Shown: positions 37,491-48,800 of the stretch, piece after piece
How the letters are laid out: each line of letters opens with the position of its first letter
Numbering within the stretch: position 1 is the stretch's first letter
NCBI GenBank assembly: GCA_024349245.1
Contig: JALDNG010000102.1
Coordinates: 766,001-830,000, forward strand
Length of the DNA stretch: 64,000 nt
Direction: 5' to 3'
Origin: Neodontobutis hainanensis
Lineage: Eukaryota; Chordata; Actinopteri; Gobiiformes; Odontobutidae
Translations under genes and position numbers: made by a program
The notes under the pieces: generated by a model
What the model was told of the DNA's origin: nothing
Database searches by the model: none
What the model saw: the letters and a program-made list of their open reading frames with translations, nothing else

Positions 37491-39056
37491 CAATAATCCA
37501 ATTTTTATTTGTATAATTTTACAGTCAGACAAACTGCAGAGCCAGAGAAAATTGAATTGGGATATCTTTATAATTATAAACTGTTAAACAGTCCCAAAAT
37601 GAAAGTGTGTTAAAAAATCTGTGTGGCCCTGTTCACTATGTCTTTTTGCAGCATCTTTACAGACATCTGTTTTAAATAGTATCGTAGGGTCATTTATTTT
37701 TCACACGTAACGCTGGCCTGCTTCTTTAACTTATTACTTATACGTTGCAAAAAAAAGACAATCAAATAAAACTACCAATAACAATATTAATAAAAGAAAA
37801 AAAGATAAACCACATAGATCAGTACTTCAAAAATAAATTATGCTTTTCCCTCGAGTTTGTAAATCAATGGCTTTTTTCTGGTACAAATGAACAGACCATT
37901 TCATAAAGAAGATGAATACACAAAATCTGAACTAAAACATAAACACACTAGAAAAATATGAAAAGAGAACACTTTCAAATAAACTCAGGCATTTCTTTTT
38001 TTAAATAACAAATGAAAAAAAATCTTAAACTGAACTTTTTCAGTAGTTTACTAGAACTAAATCACAGCATGACTAGTACAATGTGAAGCGAGTGCACACA
38101 TTAACACCTTTGTATTTATCGGTTACAAATTTACACAAGGCTGTATCTATGAGTGCCTTGAAAAGAATATTCGTTATACAAATTTGGTAAGGCAGGGAAA
38201 CAAATTTCATTCAGGGAATATTTTGACACTGACACAAAATGGCCGCTGATTTTCTTTTGAATGTGTTTTTTTATACATAAACTGATTGTCCAAATGTGCA
38301 GCATTAGTTTGGCATAAATCAATTTTTTTTCTTCCTGTAGACCACATCACACAACTTGTTCCTAAACTACTACTGAGCTTGTATAATAAAACCCCCAAAT
38401 TTGAACAGTACAGATGTCATTACTGATTACCGTATAACAGTTTTCTCTTCAGGCACTACACAAAGACTATTAAACATGGAGTTCTAGACAAACAGTACAC
38501 TGTCACCCTTTAGTCCTTAACGTTCTCAACTCTATGAAGTGGAGGCTGAACTTAGTAATTCAGTTCTAACAAATAAACTCTTGTAGTTTATTAAGTTAGT
38601 GTAGCCCCAGTCAAATGTAGCTGTATTAAAACAAGAGATGCTGAGAACAAACAAGCTCTTTTGGATATTCACCGCTGCATCTGTAATGGCAGCCTGTAAC
38701 ATTTATTTTATGTAGCAAGTCTGGGTGCATTTGCATGATTTAGTATCAGTGTCCTTTAGTCATAACATTGCTCCTTTTAGAATAATCTTGCTGTTTGCGT
38801 TTTCTACAATTTCTTTCTATACTTAGGCTAACTTAAAACAAAATTCAACGGATTTTACAAACATGTCTACACTCTTATCAAAAACCATGCAAAACACTCC
38901 AAAGGAACCATCCATGTTACAAAGAAATGCCTGAATGTCTTAATTGCTTTGAATATATTGTGCATTATCAGGCTCTTCTCAAGGACTAAGGGCTGGTTCT
39001 TTTTGGGCATCTTCATTCAGCAAGACAAAAACCAACGGCCAAGAGACAATGGAGCT
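37491..39056 (-). other. Probable znf516 3' untranslated region
   Basis: This AT-rich stretch follows the proposed stop at 39,057-39,059 on the minus strand. AATAAA signals on the minus strand (TTTATT on plus) occur at about 38,702-38,707, 37,692 and 37,505, so the transcript could end at any of them. The exact polyadenylation site cannot be chosen from sequence alone. Confidence 0.5.
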
Positions 39057-39104
39057 TCACGTTCCTTTATGAAGAGACCCTGAGGAGGTTGAATGACTGC
39101 TTAT
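39057..39104 (-). CDS. znf516: znf516 terminal coding exon (15 codons plus stop)
   Basis: A strong acceptor (CCTTTGTTTCTTGCAG) ends at 39,105. The next 48 nt, read in the required phase 0, give ISSHSTSSGSLHKGT then TGA. The ending KGT after a Ser/Thr-rich stretch resembles the C-terminus I recall for mammalian ZNF516, which supports the exon despite its small size. I see no exon between this one and 40,825 for the last finger of the mammalian protein, though that intron was read only by eye. Confidence 0.7.
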   Translation of the reverse strand: MSSHSTSSGSLHKGT

Positions 39105-42100
39105 CTGCAAGAAACAAAGGTAAGACATAAAGGTTACATGATGCAAAGAAGGCTAATCAATATGTATAAATCTATTTGCAGAAATGCTTCATGTGTTACC
39201 CACTGCTCATATCCATCTCAGAAATGCATCAGACAGACATACTTTCAGGTAGTTTTATGGCATTACAGTTAAAATAATTGTAGTAAATACAGAGTTGAAC
39301 TCACAACCTCCTTGCTGTGAGGCAGGAGTGCTAACACCTCTGCCATGTGCACCCCACGTGTTTTTAAATCAGTGACTAAGATCTGACTCATCATCATAGA
39401 TTGACGTGTTAAAAGTAGCCCACATATTACTTTGGGGGGAACGGTGGTACATAGCGTCGGGCTCAGTGTGACTGACAGGCTGATCACACACCATATGGAA
39501 GTGCCGAGCGAGGTGTACCCCGAGGGGACAACAATGCCTTTTGTTTTTTTATTTGTTTGTGTCTTCACTGTCAGCGTCTCTTAAACACGAAGGAGCCGGG
39601 TTGTGAAAGCTGACAGCCACACATGTGAACGCAAACACGTGCAGACGCTGTGCACTGATATGACACGCTGTATTCGGATACAACACGAGAACCACCGTTT
39701 GGTTGAGACACGTCTGAAAGGGACATGTTGTTTGTGATCCGTTTGTTGTCAACTATTTACATGTAGTGTATTACATTGAACTATAATTATCACAATGAAT
39801 TGTATCTTTTAAAAGGGTTCCCCAAAAAAGACAAATGGCAACAGTGTTTTAGTGATGGGTTAGCCTTATTTAAGATTTACTCATTCATTCATTTTCTACT
39901 GGAGCCTATCCCAGCAGCTTCGGGCTTGAGGCGTGGTACATCCTGGACAATGGCCAGTTAGTCGCAGGGCTGACGTATAGAGACAGACAACCATTCACTC
40001 TCACATTCATTTACTAGGGACACTTTAGAGTTGCCAATTATCCTGTACATGCATGTCTTTGGACAGTGGGAGGAAGCCGGAGTACCCGGAGAGAACCCAC
40101 GGTAACACGCGGAGGACATGCAGACTCCTCACAGAAAGACCAGAGACAGCCGTGAATATTTGAGTCGGCTGGGTTTTGAACTAACGACCTTCTTGCTGTG
40201 AGGCAGGAGTGCTAACCACTCTGCCACGTGCACCTCCCTAAGATTTACTTAGTTAAAAAAAAACAAAAAACTATTAAGAGTATAAAGATACTGCAGTTGT
40301 CTGTGAAATATATTTTTAACTATTTGTATTTTGTTAAAAAAAATTTTAAACTCCACATATTACTAATGACGTTACTAGACACTTAAATATTTTGTTATAT
40401 AATATAGTATAGTATATATTTATATATATATATATATATATAGTCCACTGGGTTTGTGCATAGACTACAGCATGGAAAAGGGAGTGTAAAATGTTAATTA
40501 GTAATTTCAGCACAAGTTGTCACAAAAGAGACCATAAACGTCTGGCCCATAATTAATGTAATGTATTTCTGTGTGCCATTGTTAATAACAGTGTAATACA
40601 TTTTTTGTTCAAAGACAACCTACTTGTTTGGACGCTTCAGGAGAAGAGTGGACTTCATTTCCAAAATTGTCATTTAACTGCAACATTGCTGAAAAGATAA
40701 AATAAAAGTATAGAATACAGAGTTCATGTTAACATTCACACTTGTCATCTATTTTCAAATGAATCCCTTTTACTAGACAACAGCGTGTTTGATGTATGTA
40801 AATAGACAGGCAGCATACCCTTACCTTGTGGATCAAGCCGGGATCGACAAAGCCCCAGTGCTGGTAAAGAGCAGACAGATCATGTGGACTGTAGTTTTTC
40901 AAGAGGCTTAAAATATTAATATCCATTGGCATTTGTCCTGTTGAATCACTTTTTCCCTGAGCGAATAAGAGTGGGTCTAAATATGACTTCCCCCCATGTA
41001 AACCCCACATATTCATGGCTGCCCACAAATCATGGCCTTTGGGACCTGAGGAGGAGTCACATGACTGTCTTTGAGGCTGGAGTGTGGCTGCGCTTGAAGA
41101 AGAGCCGCTGTGGTTTCTGGACAACATAAAACCGAGGCCCTCCTGTGGGAAGTTGCCTTTAACTGCAGCTCGGTGGCTTCGATGTTTGGGGCCGGACTGA
41201 CCAAGAGATAAGCTCTTGCTTTGCCCTCCAGTGCTTGAGGAAGTAGAGCCTTTACTGTCCCCTTCCACTGAGCTTTTCTGAGGTAGGAGTCCCGCTCTGC
41301 CACGTGTAGATGTCCCATCTACAGAGCGGGAGACCTTTGTATGAGTATTAGGCTTGGACTTTGGGACAGTGGGCTGGCTCTTGTGGCCTGAGTGCTTGCT
41401 GCTACTACTGCTGCTGCTGGTGGCTATTGTTGCACCAGGTGGCTGTGTACGGTGAGTCCTAGGGGCAGGTAAAGAAGGACAGTCTTTACCTTCAAGGAAT
41501 GGTGGAGGTCCTGTTCGTCTCCAGGAAGCGGAGCCTGTCTTTATACCCTTGAGGCTAGTCGTGCATGGGGCCCACTTTGGTGCCATGGAGCTGCTCCCGT
41601 CCACTCTATGCGCCACTCGCTGATGGATCCACAGGACCTCGGGGTAGTTAGATGTATGTGAGCAGTATGCACACTGATTTTTGACCAGACCCTCTGATTT
41701 AACTGAAGTAGTAGTGTCCCCCTCAACTGCTGACAAATTCAGGAGGGTGTCAGTTTCACCTTTCAACTCAGTAGCATTTGACCTTTCTGTTTTGATGTTT
41801 CCAGAGTCTGCAGACACCTGGACAGGTGAGTAGGTGTATGGGTTCCAGTACGACTGACTGAGTAGAGCACTTCTTGTCCTGAGGTAGTCCATGTACCTAG
41901 AGGATTTGGATCCGGTCTGTTTAGGGGCCAACAGATCCTGGTGCTGCCTGAGCAGATGGGACCTGAGTAGTGAGGCGTCTACAGTGTTGAAATCACAGTG
42001 CTCGCAGAACAGGGGCTTTTTATCTGAGAAAAGAATACAATAAGCAGTGTGATAAAGGGTGTTAGAAAGCACATTTAAACATAACTTGATGTTGGTTAAT

Positions 42101-43792
42101 TAATTAATAAATATGATATTTTTTATTGCCTCTTAAAGTAAATAATATAAAATACAAGGCAATAGTATAACTTACCACAACTGTAGTGCTATTTTTTACA
42201 TAATGACATGTCACTATACTATATAACTATATCATTAATGCAGTATGCACACTGCTAAGCAAAATCAGATTTCACTATTAAAATACTTTTGTGTGCCTGG
42301 TGATTTGATAAAGAGGGTTTAATAGCAACTGTAGTTCATTGATATTTACACATGAAGTCTCCCTTGTAATATTAAACAAATCTACAAACAGAGGCACAAT
42401 ATCCCAAGTTAAAGACTTCCAACGACACTAAAATGTATAACTGCAATAATCAAATTAAATAAGTTTGAATGTCTGTGTTGTGCAGTTTACCTTCCTGCTC
42501 TTGGCTCCTGATGCTTGTTTTGTTAGAACAGCTTGTGTCTTTCTTTGTCTGCATAGCTTCATAAAAAGCATGACCAAGTCCATTTAGCAAAATCCGGTCC
42601 TGGGATATCCGCTTGTCCACATTTTTACTGTTGTTGTGGTACAGTCCTGTCTCACCCTTCTTCTTTTTAACAGTGGAGCTGGTGTGTCGCTCTGCTTCCG
42701 TTTCCTGTCGTGCTTTAGAGGAACATACTCTCCCTTTTCCATGTCGTACGCCACCTCAGCATCAGCAAGCCTCTCTTCCCATCCCAGACATTTCTCTGTA
42801 ACTTCCACAAGTCGCCCCCTTGTGGCCAACTGCCATGCTTGATAGCTACAAATTGGATCCAGCTCTAGTATTCGATCTCCCTGTTTTTTTTCTTGAGGGG
42901 TTTCTTTTTCTTCTGCACAAGTGAGGTTGAGGCTTTTGAAAAATTGCTTTTTAACAATGTCCAAGTCCAGGAACTTATTGCCATCCTGAGGTGGATTTTG
43001 TAAATGATTGCGAGTGTGGTTCAACCTGTGCAATTTTTCATGTATTTGCAAAGTCTTTCGATTGTGGAAAAAGTTGCCACAGCCAGCGCAGAGCTCATAG
43101 AGGCACTCTTCATTTATTAGCGAAGTAGGGTCCTGAGGAACTCCATTGATGGTGGCAGGCAGATCACTGCCTTTGCCGCCCTTCAACTGAACTTTGACGC
43201 GATGGATGCGCATGTGGCTTTGGAGAAACCACGCTTGACGGAATCGGCGTCCGCAGATCCGGCAGCCGTGATCCTGACAGTTGCGGTGCCTTTTCATGTG
43301 GGACTTAAGCAATAATACCTGAGGGAAAACCTGGCCACAAATGGTGCACGTGAAAGGTCCTGAATCATCACTAATATCTTGACCTTTAACCTTTTTTTTG
43401 GTTGCTTTCTTCTTTACCTTGCCGTTGACATTGTGACTCTTGTCTGCCACAGTGACCGTTTCAGGAAGCTCAGGTGACTCAGCAGCATTGTCCTTTTGCT
43501 CCTGATCCTCATCTCCCTCCTTGCTGCTCAAACTGTGACTGAGCAGGCCCAGTTTATGGCTTCGAATGTGTGCTTTTAGACTGCCTTTCTGGGCCGTCCT
43601 GTGCTCGCAGTACGGACACTTGTATGGCTTTTCCCTAGTGTGTCTTCGCATGTGCTGAGACAAAGAGCTAAGGAGAGGAAAGCTACGGCCACACACCCCG
43701 CAGGTGTGACCAGACGACACATCTTCCTCTGACTCCACCTTAATTTTCACAGTGCATTTCCTTATGGCGTCCTCTTTTTCTTCTATCTCCAT
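39057..43792 (-). CDS. znf516: ZNF516-like C2H2 zinc-finger transcription factor (three coding exons, one apparent frameshift)
   Basis: This is a nuclear DNA-binding regulator. Mammalian ZNF516 is known to work with the CtBP/LSD1-CoREST corepressor machinery and to regulate brown-fat genes. The coding path is 43,792-42,491, 42,023-40,825 and 39,104-39,057, about 849 residues if one missing base is allowed for (phase 1, then phase 0). Fingers are C31-H51, C59-H79, C149-H169, C177-H197, C235-H255, C441-H462 and C552-H572. ZNF516-type blocks include an opening pair of fingers with an EKPYKCPYC linker, ATING before the YELCAGCGN finger, DPICSYQAWQLATRG, CAYCSHTSNYPEVLWIH followed by RTGPPP, the C-terminal LYQHWG...PGL block and a terminal KGT. 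It is shorter than the mammalian protein (about 1,160 residues) and lacks several of its fingers. Possible SUMO sites (I/V-K-x-E) lie at K18, K512 and K543, and a PHDLS motif at 814-818. Orthology versus teleost-specific paralogy cannot be decided here. Confidence 0.85.
39288..39360. repeat. Repeat fragment in the last znf516 intron
   Basis: The words ACCTCCTTGCTGTGAGGCAG and GAGTGCTAACACCTCTGCCA are nearly identical to the 3' end of the 39.88-40.24 kb copy, so this is a second short copy of that family. Confidence 0.8.
39878..40240 (+). repeat. Common teleost interspersed repeat (best copy in window)
   Basis: It runs from a CATTCATTCATTTTCTACTG start through GGACAGTGGGAGGAAGCCGG, AGTACCCGGAGAGAACCCAC and GGAGGACATGCAGACTCC to AACTAACGACCTTCTTGCTG and TGCTAACCACTCTGCCA. 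This repeat layout is very abundant in fish genomes. Related fragments in this window lie at 9.34, 12.38 and 39.29 kb. It sits in the last znf516 intron. Confidence 0.85.
40411..40442. repeat. (AT)n microsatellite
   Basis: An alternating TA tract in the last znf516 intron, with a further AT-rich run just before it. Confidence 0.9.
40825..42023 (-). CDS. znf516: znf516 second coding exon (fingers 6-7, Ser-rich linker, C-terminal block)
   Basis: The acceptor CTTTTCTCAG lies just upstream of 42,023. The first codon is split and becomes Asp with the G from the previous exon (D-KKPLFCEHC). The exon encodes fingers C441-H462 and C552-H572, then a long Ser/Gly/Lys-rich low-complexity linker with a poly-Ser run, and the conserved MPMDINILSLLKNYSPHDLS and LYQHWGFVDPGL segments. 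It ends at the donor CACAAG|GTAAGG (last base 40,825), phase 0. Confidence 0.9.
42491..43792 (-). CDS. znf516: znf516 first coding exon (fingers 1-5)
   Basis: The ATG at 43,792 has a good context (G at -3 and +4) and starts MEIEEKEDAI. The frame stays open to a stop at 42,586-42,584, passing five C2H2 fingers and the conserved SYQAWQLATRG and EYVPL blocks. From about residue 376 the -1 frame takes over as the plausible coding frame (KKKKGETGLY...QDRILLNGLGHAF...SQEQE). It runs to a donor at 42,490 (GGAAG|GTAAAC) with exactly the phase the next exon needs. A single added A in the A5 run at 42,664-42,668 would join the frames. An AGG|GTGAGA donor-like site at 42,656/42,655 is stronger by consensus but has the wrong phase for the next exon. 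Confidence 0.85.
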
Positions 43793-45757
43793 TACTTTTC
43801 TTATAACAATGCTGCTTCAGAAAGCACAAGCAAGTAATAAATCCTCTAGCAAAGTGAATATTGCAAAAGTTAGCAGGTTCTCATATGAGGTTTCAAAAAT
43901 GTGCAAAACGTCTCAGCTTTAGTGTCCATATTTGTAGTTTTTGTTGACAAAGTTGATTACCATGCTGTTTTGGCAAGAAAACCTAAAAAACACAAAAAGC
44001 ATAACGATTGGGTTATCAATTATAACATTACAATTTAAAACATGACTTTTTCCCATAAAACATTTTTATTTTAAGCCAAGAGGGGGTGCTAAATTGTCAC
44101 AGATGCCAATAATTACAAACAGTACTGCCTACTCCTACATGAAAAGCAACCAAAAAGCATAAAAATATAACAAAAAAAATATTCAAATAAAATACTTTTT
44201 TGTTTAGTAAAAAAAATTATAATATTAGACACCAATAAGGCACTACAATTTCAATATGCTCACACCAAACTCATAGGTTCCCCTCTAAAACACACAACAT
44301 AACTTCTCAAAGGAAGTACCACAGGGTACAAGATATGCATAACCTTTGTCAAATACACAAAGCATTTATTCTTGCTGATGCGCAGACATAGTTATAGTGC
44401 TCATAGTGTTTCTGTCTGTGCCTCGACATGTATGTCCCGGGTTTTCTCTGTCTAAATTGAGTGTGTGATGTGAAGCATGAAAAGTTGTATTCATTTGTGG
44501 CTGATCAGGATGATCCCTGAGGGCCAGGCCACTCTAATCCACGATCAATAATCCATTATGCACAAACTTCATTTAAAACACACATCTGTATGTACCTCTG
44601 AATGTGGGGTAATTGCTGAGATACATTTTCAAGGGTAAAGTTTCATTTTAACACTATATATTTTCATCAAAAGCTGTCTTTGCAAATGGCCTTGCACAAA
44701 CACTGTTAACCACCAAGAGGTAGATTTTCTGGGGCTGGCTGCTTTGGTTTGAGTGGCTCAAACATTTTCAACCTAAAACCTGAACATGCATTTGTTGTAT
44801 CCTACAAAATCTGGATTCTTTTGTAGTTCAGTGACAGTCCTCAGGCTAACATGACTATATTTGTGTTTTAGTGAAAGAGAAGTACTTTGTGGCAAAAAGC
44901 CAGGCAGTAAAAAGAAAAACCTGCTATTGTGTCAGCCGCACCAGAACTGTCACATCGCTTCATGTCTGGCCCTACACCCCTCGTTGGGGGGTCGAGAGAG
45001 TTATTGTTGAAGTGAAGAGGCCTGGGCCCTCACGTCACTGTCTTCGAATACATGCCGGTGCAAAGAGGCCGCACAAAAGACAACTCTTGTTTGCCTTGTC
45101 AGTCTTTGAATGAGAGCAAAAAAACGAGGTGCACCGTGCACATAAAGGGGTAGAAAGAGGTCGAGCCTGCTATGATTTTCCAGGGATGAGGCTGTCGGTC
45201 TAATTATCTGTGTGGGCGCATCTGCCTGCTCGCGGTCATGAGCGCTGATTTGCTCACACTGGGATGGGTATCTGGACTGGGAGGAGTTTCAATGGTTTTC
45301 CGAATGTGGCAGGTGTTTTGTAGGCAGACGCCATCAGATTAGTGCACGGCCTATGTGGCACACTGTCTCCTAGAGGGGGAGGATGTGTACGAGAAACTGG
45401 AGGGTGGCAATTATGGGGTTAAGGTTAAGGCGAACGTAATGAGTTAACACAATGGGGATGAAGTCAGAGAGCTGAGGGCAACAGATGGGAATAAACGGGC
45501 CATCAGTGTGGAGTTGGCCGCCCCTACAGTAAGAGCTTATGCCTTTGGCTTAAATATAAAATGATCAAATGGGAGATTTTCTTTTCCAACCTCAAATGAA
45601 TAAAGATCATGGTTATTTTACATATATTCAGACAGAACAGTGATTTATTGGACCTTTTTATGTGTTATTGGACCTCATCAGTTTGTTGCCATTAAGCATC
45701 ATTATGTTCCATTTCAGCTGTTTTCATTATGGGCTTTTGGACCAGATAAAATCTACC

Positions 45758-45802
45758 AAGAGGGCCAGATTTGGCCCCTGGACCTTGAGTTTGGCATGTG
45801 AT
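45758..45802 (-). repeat. hAT-like terminal fragment
   Basis: GGGCCAGATTTGGCCCCTGG followed by TTGAGTTTGGCATGTG matches the typical end of vertebrate hAT elements (GGGCCAAAT.TGGCCC...AGTTTGACACCCCTG). It is an isolated remnant in znf516 intron 1. Confidence 0.5.
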
Positions 45803-48800
45803 TAATAACATATCCATTTACTTAAGTAATTTCAGCTTGTCTGTTTCCTCCCTCTGCTTCAATCCATCTCTTTATGCCTTCATCACTGCACACTCATTGG
45901 ACGATGTGAAAAGTACAGCAAAGAGCCAAACATGTTGCTCTAGGGGCTTAACTCGTTTCTTTTAGAAGCCCCTTTTCTCTGTCTTTTCTTTGGCAAATGA
46001 ATAGGCATGTCCAGTCAGCTGTCCTGGCATTGATTCACCCTGACGTCCCAACCAGCTCAGCACAAACTGGCTGTTGCCGGGCCGTTGATGCTGAGAGCCC
46101 GTGCACAGTGTGTGTTCACCCGAAACAATCCAGTCTTATGTGTGTAATGTGTGCACCATGCTTCCAGCTGCATCAAAAGTGTAGGTGTAACTTCCTGCTG
46201 TGATTGTTCTCGTTTTGTCTATGGCATATACCAAAACAAACACTGTTGTGGTATTAAAAGACCAATTTGAATTGTGTTGGCAACCCCATGATTGTGAACG
46301 CATATGTCCCTGGGTTGGTGTGTGCTGATGTCATCCAAATATTTCCAACAAGCAGCGCCGGGCCGTGCCTGTGCCAACATACCCCTGACTGGAGATAGCA
46401 TGTGACTGTCCTTATGCTACTGCTCAAATCCATAGTAACTAAGCCTTACCTCCCATCCACTGTGGATGTGTCCAGTAATCCTGTGTTTTAGACGACCAAA
46501 AACACAACTGAGACACAAAATAAAAGTTAAAATAAAGATTACAGAGGTTTGCCTACTTCTAATGCAGCTTAAAAACAAAGGGGCAGAGTCTGTAATTGTT
46601 AGACATGACAAAATATTTACGGAGGGCAAGTGGTCCCAATGGAAATCCGTTAAGACTTGATTTGACAGTTTTAAAGCTTTTGTAAAGTTTTAAATAATAA
46701 AAACATAAACAACAAAAAATGAACAATGTACATTGAATACATTTGTATTTAATATTGTTATCCAGATAATACCAGTTCATAACTTTCTCAATATTAAGCA
46801 CTGTCGAGGAATATTTTACTTTAAAGATGAAAATGAAAAGAAATAAATGGTTTGTTCCACACATTGCACTGAATTCTGAATTCACATTTATTGCATAAAC
46901 ATATTAGAACCCGCTGAAATATTGCCACTGAAATGTATGCACATAAAGTTCACCAATCTTAATGAGAACAAATATGTTATGTAACAGTTTAAGTTATAAG
47001 CACCCCTCTCTGTCTTAACCCAACCTTTGGACCCAGTTTTTAGGGTCACATGATTGACCGCTGCCTCAATGCCTCGACTCATCCTGGCTGTTAATGTGAA
47101 ACATACAAATCACTCATCACCCATTTGTTCCCAGAATGACTCAATTGCAAGAAAAATGACAATGCTGAGATAGAGTGCCCTAATGTACCTAAGAGATTAG
47201 ACAACCATGAGCTCAACAGTCACCAGCACGAGCAAACTTGCACACCACAGTGCCCAACCCCCTCGCTGTCCAACTCTCCACTCAGTTACACAACATATAC
47301 AAGGATTACTCTTCATAGCTGCAGATGAGCCGCCTGATGAGTGGCCTTTTATCACGGATGTCTTTTAATGCAACACATCAAGCAGACTCGTGGAGGCGAC
47401 AATACAGTAAATGAGAAGGCTTTTACCTAAAGTGAAGTTTGATACGCACTTAACAGGAGGCCCAATCTAGATGTGAGATACAGAGAGGAGAGCAACAGAA
47501 ATACAAGACATCTGGCACATTTTGAACAATAGCACTGTCATCATTACATTACTGAAGCTTTGTTTGACGTTGTCATTTTAGAGATGGACAATGGGCCTGC
47601 TTTCTATCAGCGTGGATTGGCTAGAATGGGAGACACTGGAGTATAATCTGCTGGCATTAACTTGCTCTCTAAAAAAAGCGCTCTCGACAGGGATTAGATT
47701 ATCATGGCAAGGTCAACTCAGACTCACTCTGACCGTCTCCCTTTATGTCTTTGTGTCGTTCCGCTGTTGTGTGTTATCAGCTTTCCTACTGTCTTCAAAC
47801 CTCACCAGGTGGGCTGTATGTGCCTCTCACTTGATGGATTCTCATTTGGAAATACTGCCAATGCTATTCAGAGAAACAGTTTGACACTAATTAAATACAC
47901 AGCATCTTATGTAGTGTAAGCAATGACATCATTTGTAACAGCTGCTTTGATTACGCAGTATACATTTCAGTCAGGTAAAATTTTATTTTTTCAATGTTAT
48001 TTGCGTTAGGAAAGAACAGTCATGCCCCAAGACTTGAGCCAAAAATGGAGAGGGTGACAATAAATTTATTGTTTATGACTTTAAAACATTTAATTTCAGT
48101 TTCTAACTGTGGGCATGTTTTTTTTTTTTTTTTTGCACAGACCTTTAATGTTACTAATATTGACATTATACAGCCTTATATACTTTATATACTATAATTT
48201 TTATGTAGGATTATTAAGGAAGTAATAAATTGATAAACACCTCAAACAGTCAAATCCCTCAAGAGCCCTTTTCACCTGGAATAATTTTTGATTGAGTTCT
48301 TTTATGTCAAGATTAAACTTCTCGCATTACATTGTAAATGTGGTTTGATAGTAGAGAATTATGTGTGTAATTTAGCATTTCCTGCTATAATTAAGGTAAG
48401 GATTGAAGAGGCGTAAGACGATACCTGCTTAGCGATTTTACCCTGGAGCATAAGAATGACAGCTGGCAGCAGGGTTTGGATTAGGTTTCCCATACGGGTA
48501 TTGCATCTTTTACACCAGGGCTTCATTGGAGTAGATGGGCCGATAGTAACCTGACTCTCTCGGACCCATCCAATCTCGTCTCCCTCTGTCTCAATGGGGC
48601 TAAGCAGAAGGGATCTGTGAACGCCTTACTCATCCCATCTTCCATATGGACATTTTGCCAGTGTCTGCACTCCAGTTCCTCTGCAGCATGGAGACTTAAA
48701 GGGGAAGGTGTTCTCTTTGCATCAATATGTTTCGGAAAGGTTTGAATTCAACAAAACAGCACTGAGTTATGCCTACAATGAATTATTTTCAAGCAAATCA

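Noticed and set aside
40926..41318. Frames overlapping znf516 exon 2 in other phases and strands
   Set aside because: Shadows of the real exon.
42656..42670. Programmed -1 ribosomal frameshift at the A5 run in znf516
   Set aside because: The in-frame heptamer does not fit X-XXY-YYZ well and I see no obvious downstream pseudoknot. A one-base indel or assembly error is simpler.
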